Source of the DNA: Eutrigla gurnardus
Taxonomy: Eukaryota; Chordata; Actinopteri; Perciformes; Triglidae
Length of the DNA: 64,000 bases
Direction: 5' to 3'
Assembly (NCBI GenBank): GCA_963514095.1
Contig: OY741264.1
Span: 37,424,403 to 37,488,402 of the forward strand
Shown here: positions 35,326 through 64,000 of the stretch, in pieces
How positions within the stretch are numbered: the stretch's first letter is position 1
How the letters are laid out: each line of letters starts with the position of its first letter
Translations under genes and position numbers: made by a program
Notes under the pieces: model-generated
What the model was told of the DNA's origin: nothing
The model's database searches: none
The model's input: the letters and a program-made list of their open reading frames with translations, nothing else

Positions 35326-35399
35326 GTGAAAGACAAGTTGACTTCAGTCCTTTAGACGTGTCAACTCTGATCAGAGGTTGACATCTAGTGGATAGAAGC

Positions 35400-35580
35400 A
35401 GGTTCAGTCCTGGTTCAGTCCTGTCTCTGTCCTGGTTCAGTCCCGTCTCTGTCCTGCTTCAGTCTCATCTCTGTCCCGGTTCAGTCCTGTTTCAGTCCTG
35501 TCTCTGTCCTGGTTTAGTCCTGGCTAAGTCCTGGTTCAATCCTGACTCTCAGTCCCGTCTCTGTCCTGGTTCAGACCCAC
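35400..35580. repeat. GTCCTGGTTCA/GTCCTGTCTCT minisatellite
   Basis: Degenerate 11-base units upstream of the gpatch1 promoter, ending about 120 bases before the start codon. Confidence 0.88.
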
Positions 35581-35702
35581 TAGATGTCGCCATTCCTCCC
35601 GTGATGACGATGCAGGTTCAAACACATAGGTGGCGGTAGTGCGCCTCAAAACGCTGGTCGGCACGGTTTGTCCATCTGCAGCTGCCGTAGTCACAGGACA
35701 AC
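35560..35702 (+). promoter_or_regulatory. gpatch1: Probable gpatch1 promoter / 5' UTR and start context
   Basis: The sequence becomes richer in CpG just before the first exon and stays so through about 35880. The start codon at 35703 has A at -3 and G at +4, a strong Kozak context, and the words around it (AACATGGCG) resemble a YY1 site, which is common at housekeeping starts. A CRE-like word (TGATGACG) lies near 35600. No TATA box is evident. The transcription start cannot be placed from sequence alone. Confidence 0.45.
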
Positions 35703-63280
<27,578 letters not shown>

Positions 63281-64000
63281 TATTTGCAAAAACTGCTGCT
63301 AGCTGCTGGCTGCAGGCTACTAGCTGCAGGCTGCTAGCTGCTGGCTGCAGGCTACTAGCTGCTGGCTGCAAGCTACTAGCTGCTGGCTGCTAGCTGCTGG
63401 CTGCTTGCTAGTAGAAGTAGGAAAGGATAGACATGCATCCAAACCCAACACACAAGAACGAAGCACGCAGACGGCAACCAATCGGGATGCAGATCACCTC
63501 TACAACCAGGAAGTGAGAGTGAAGACACGGGCTGCGTTTCAAAAACAGGTTGAGTCGCCCTCACTCACTTGCCCTCAGCCCTTGCTATGACGTCACACGG
63601 AGGCCACTTGGAGGGCGGAGGGAAAGTGGGTGGAGGAGGAGTGAAAGAGGTAAATGGAACACACCTGCCCTCGTTCACTAACAGCCCAGACAATCATGGA
63701 TCAACCACACGTTGTTGGAGTAGCGCTATACTGCCTATTCCAAATTACACAGAATATGCGGAGACTCATTTCATTGAGACGAAGACGTATTCTACGCTTG
63801 ATGGCAATACGGCGGCTTATATACTTACACTTGTAAACGGTGGGCTCTGCCATAACTCTGCAACAGACAGTCTAACTGCACAATTTAAGAAAATGAATTA
63901 AATTTAATTCATTTTCTACTTTCTTCTTTCTTCTTCTTCCTTGGTGGTGAATAGACAGCAGACAATGGTGTTTGAGGTTCATTATCGCCACCGCATGGAC
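63281..64000. other. Sequence after gpatch1 exon 19: minisatellite and repeat
   Basis: 63295-63412 is a GCTGCTGGCTGCAGGCTACTA minisatellite. From about 63533 a MITE-like left end (GGGCTGCGTTTCAAAAACAG) begins, and no right end is inside the window. Either the 3' UTR or a last intron of gpatch1 lies here. No polyadenylation signal is convincingly placed. Confidence 0.5.

Overview
This window is vertebrate nuclear DNA, most likely from a teleost fish. It has spliced genes with GT-AG introns, long (CA)n tracts, dozens of minisatellites, Tc1-type transposons, tRNA-derived SINEs with (ATGG)n tails, and many non-autonomous hAT, Harbinger and TTAA-type DNA transposons. There are no operons, ribosome binding sites or CRISPR arrays. 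The species cannot be named from the sequence.

One host gene is certain: gpatch1 (G-patch domain-containing protein 1, a spliceosome-associated RNA-binding factor) on the plus strand. I assembled 19 coding exons from 35703 to 63280. All introns are GT-AG and all reading phases agree. They give a 919-residue protein, against about 931 for the human protein as I remember it. The last codons are uncertain: a donor at 63247 could lead to a further short exon outside the window.

Positions 1-35700 contain no host gene I can support. They hold minisatellites (0.2-7.5 kb, 8.6-14.5 kb, 18.1-19.1 kb, 21.3-21.8 kb, 25.1-26.3 kb, 32.0-32.6 kb, 34.9-35.6 kb) and several transposons whose ends and target-site duplications can be read directly. 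These include hAT-type elements at 9564-10685, 12252-12752, 15163-16207, 28305-29566 and 29715-30885, and a Harbinger element at 26411-28187. A Tc1-like element at 33060-34690 carries an uninterrupted transposase.

Positions 35703-64000 are gpatch1. Its exons total about 2.76 kb in 27.6 kb. The introns are swollen by nested insertions: a GGGTGCAGTC-type element inserted in a copy of itself plus a TTAA element (intron 1); a hAT inside a TTAA element (intron 2); a broken minisatellite (intron 3); LTR-like copies and a Harbinger element (introns 7-8); a decayed Tc1 element (intron 10); a three-layer hAT/SINE/MITE nest (intron 16); and a LINE fragment (intron 18). Many splice sites abut tandem repeats.

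I found no new multi-gene system. The most notable material is the set of readable insertion histories, the splice-signal tandem repeats, and one Tc1-like element that looks coding-competent.
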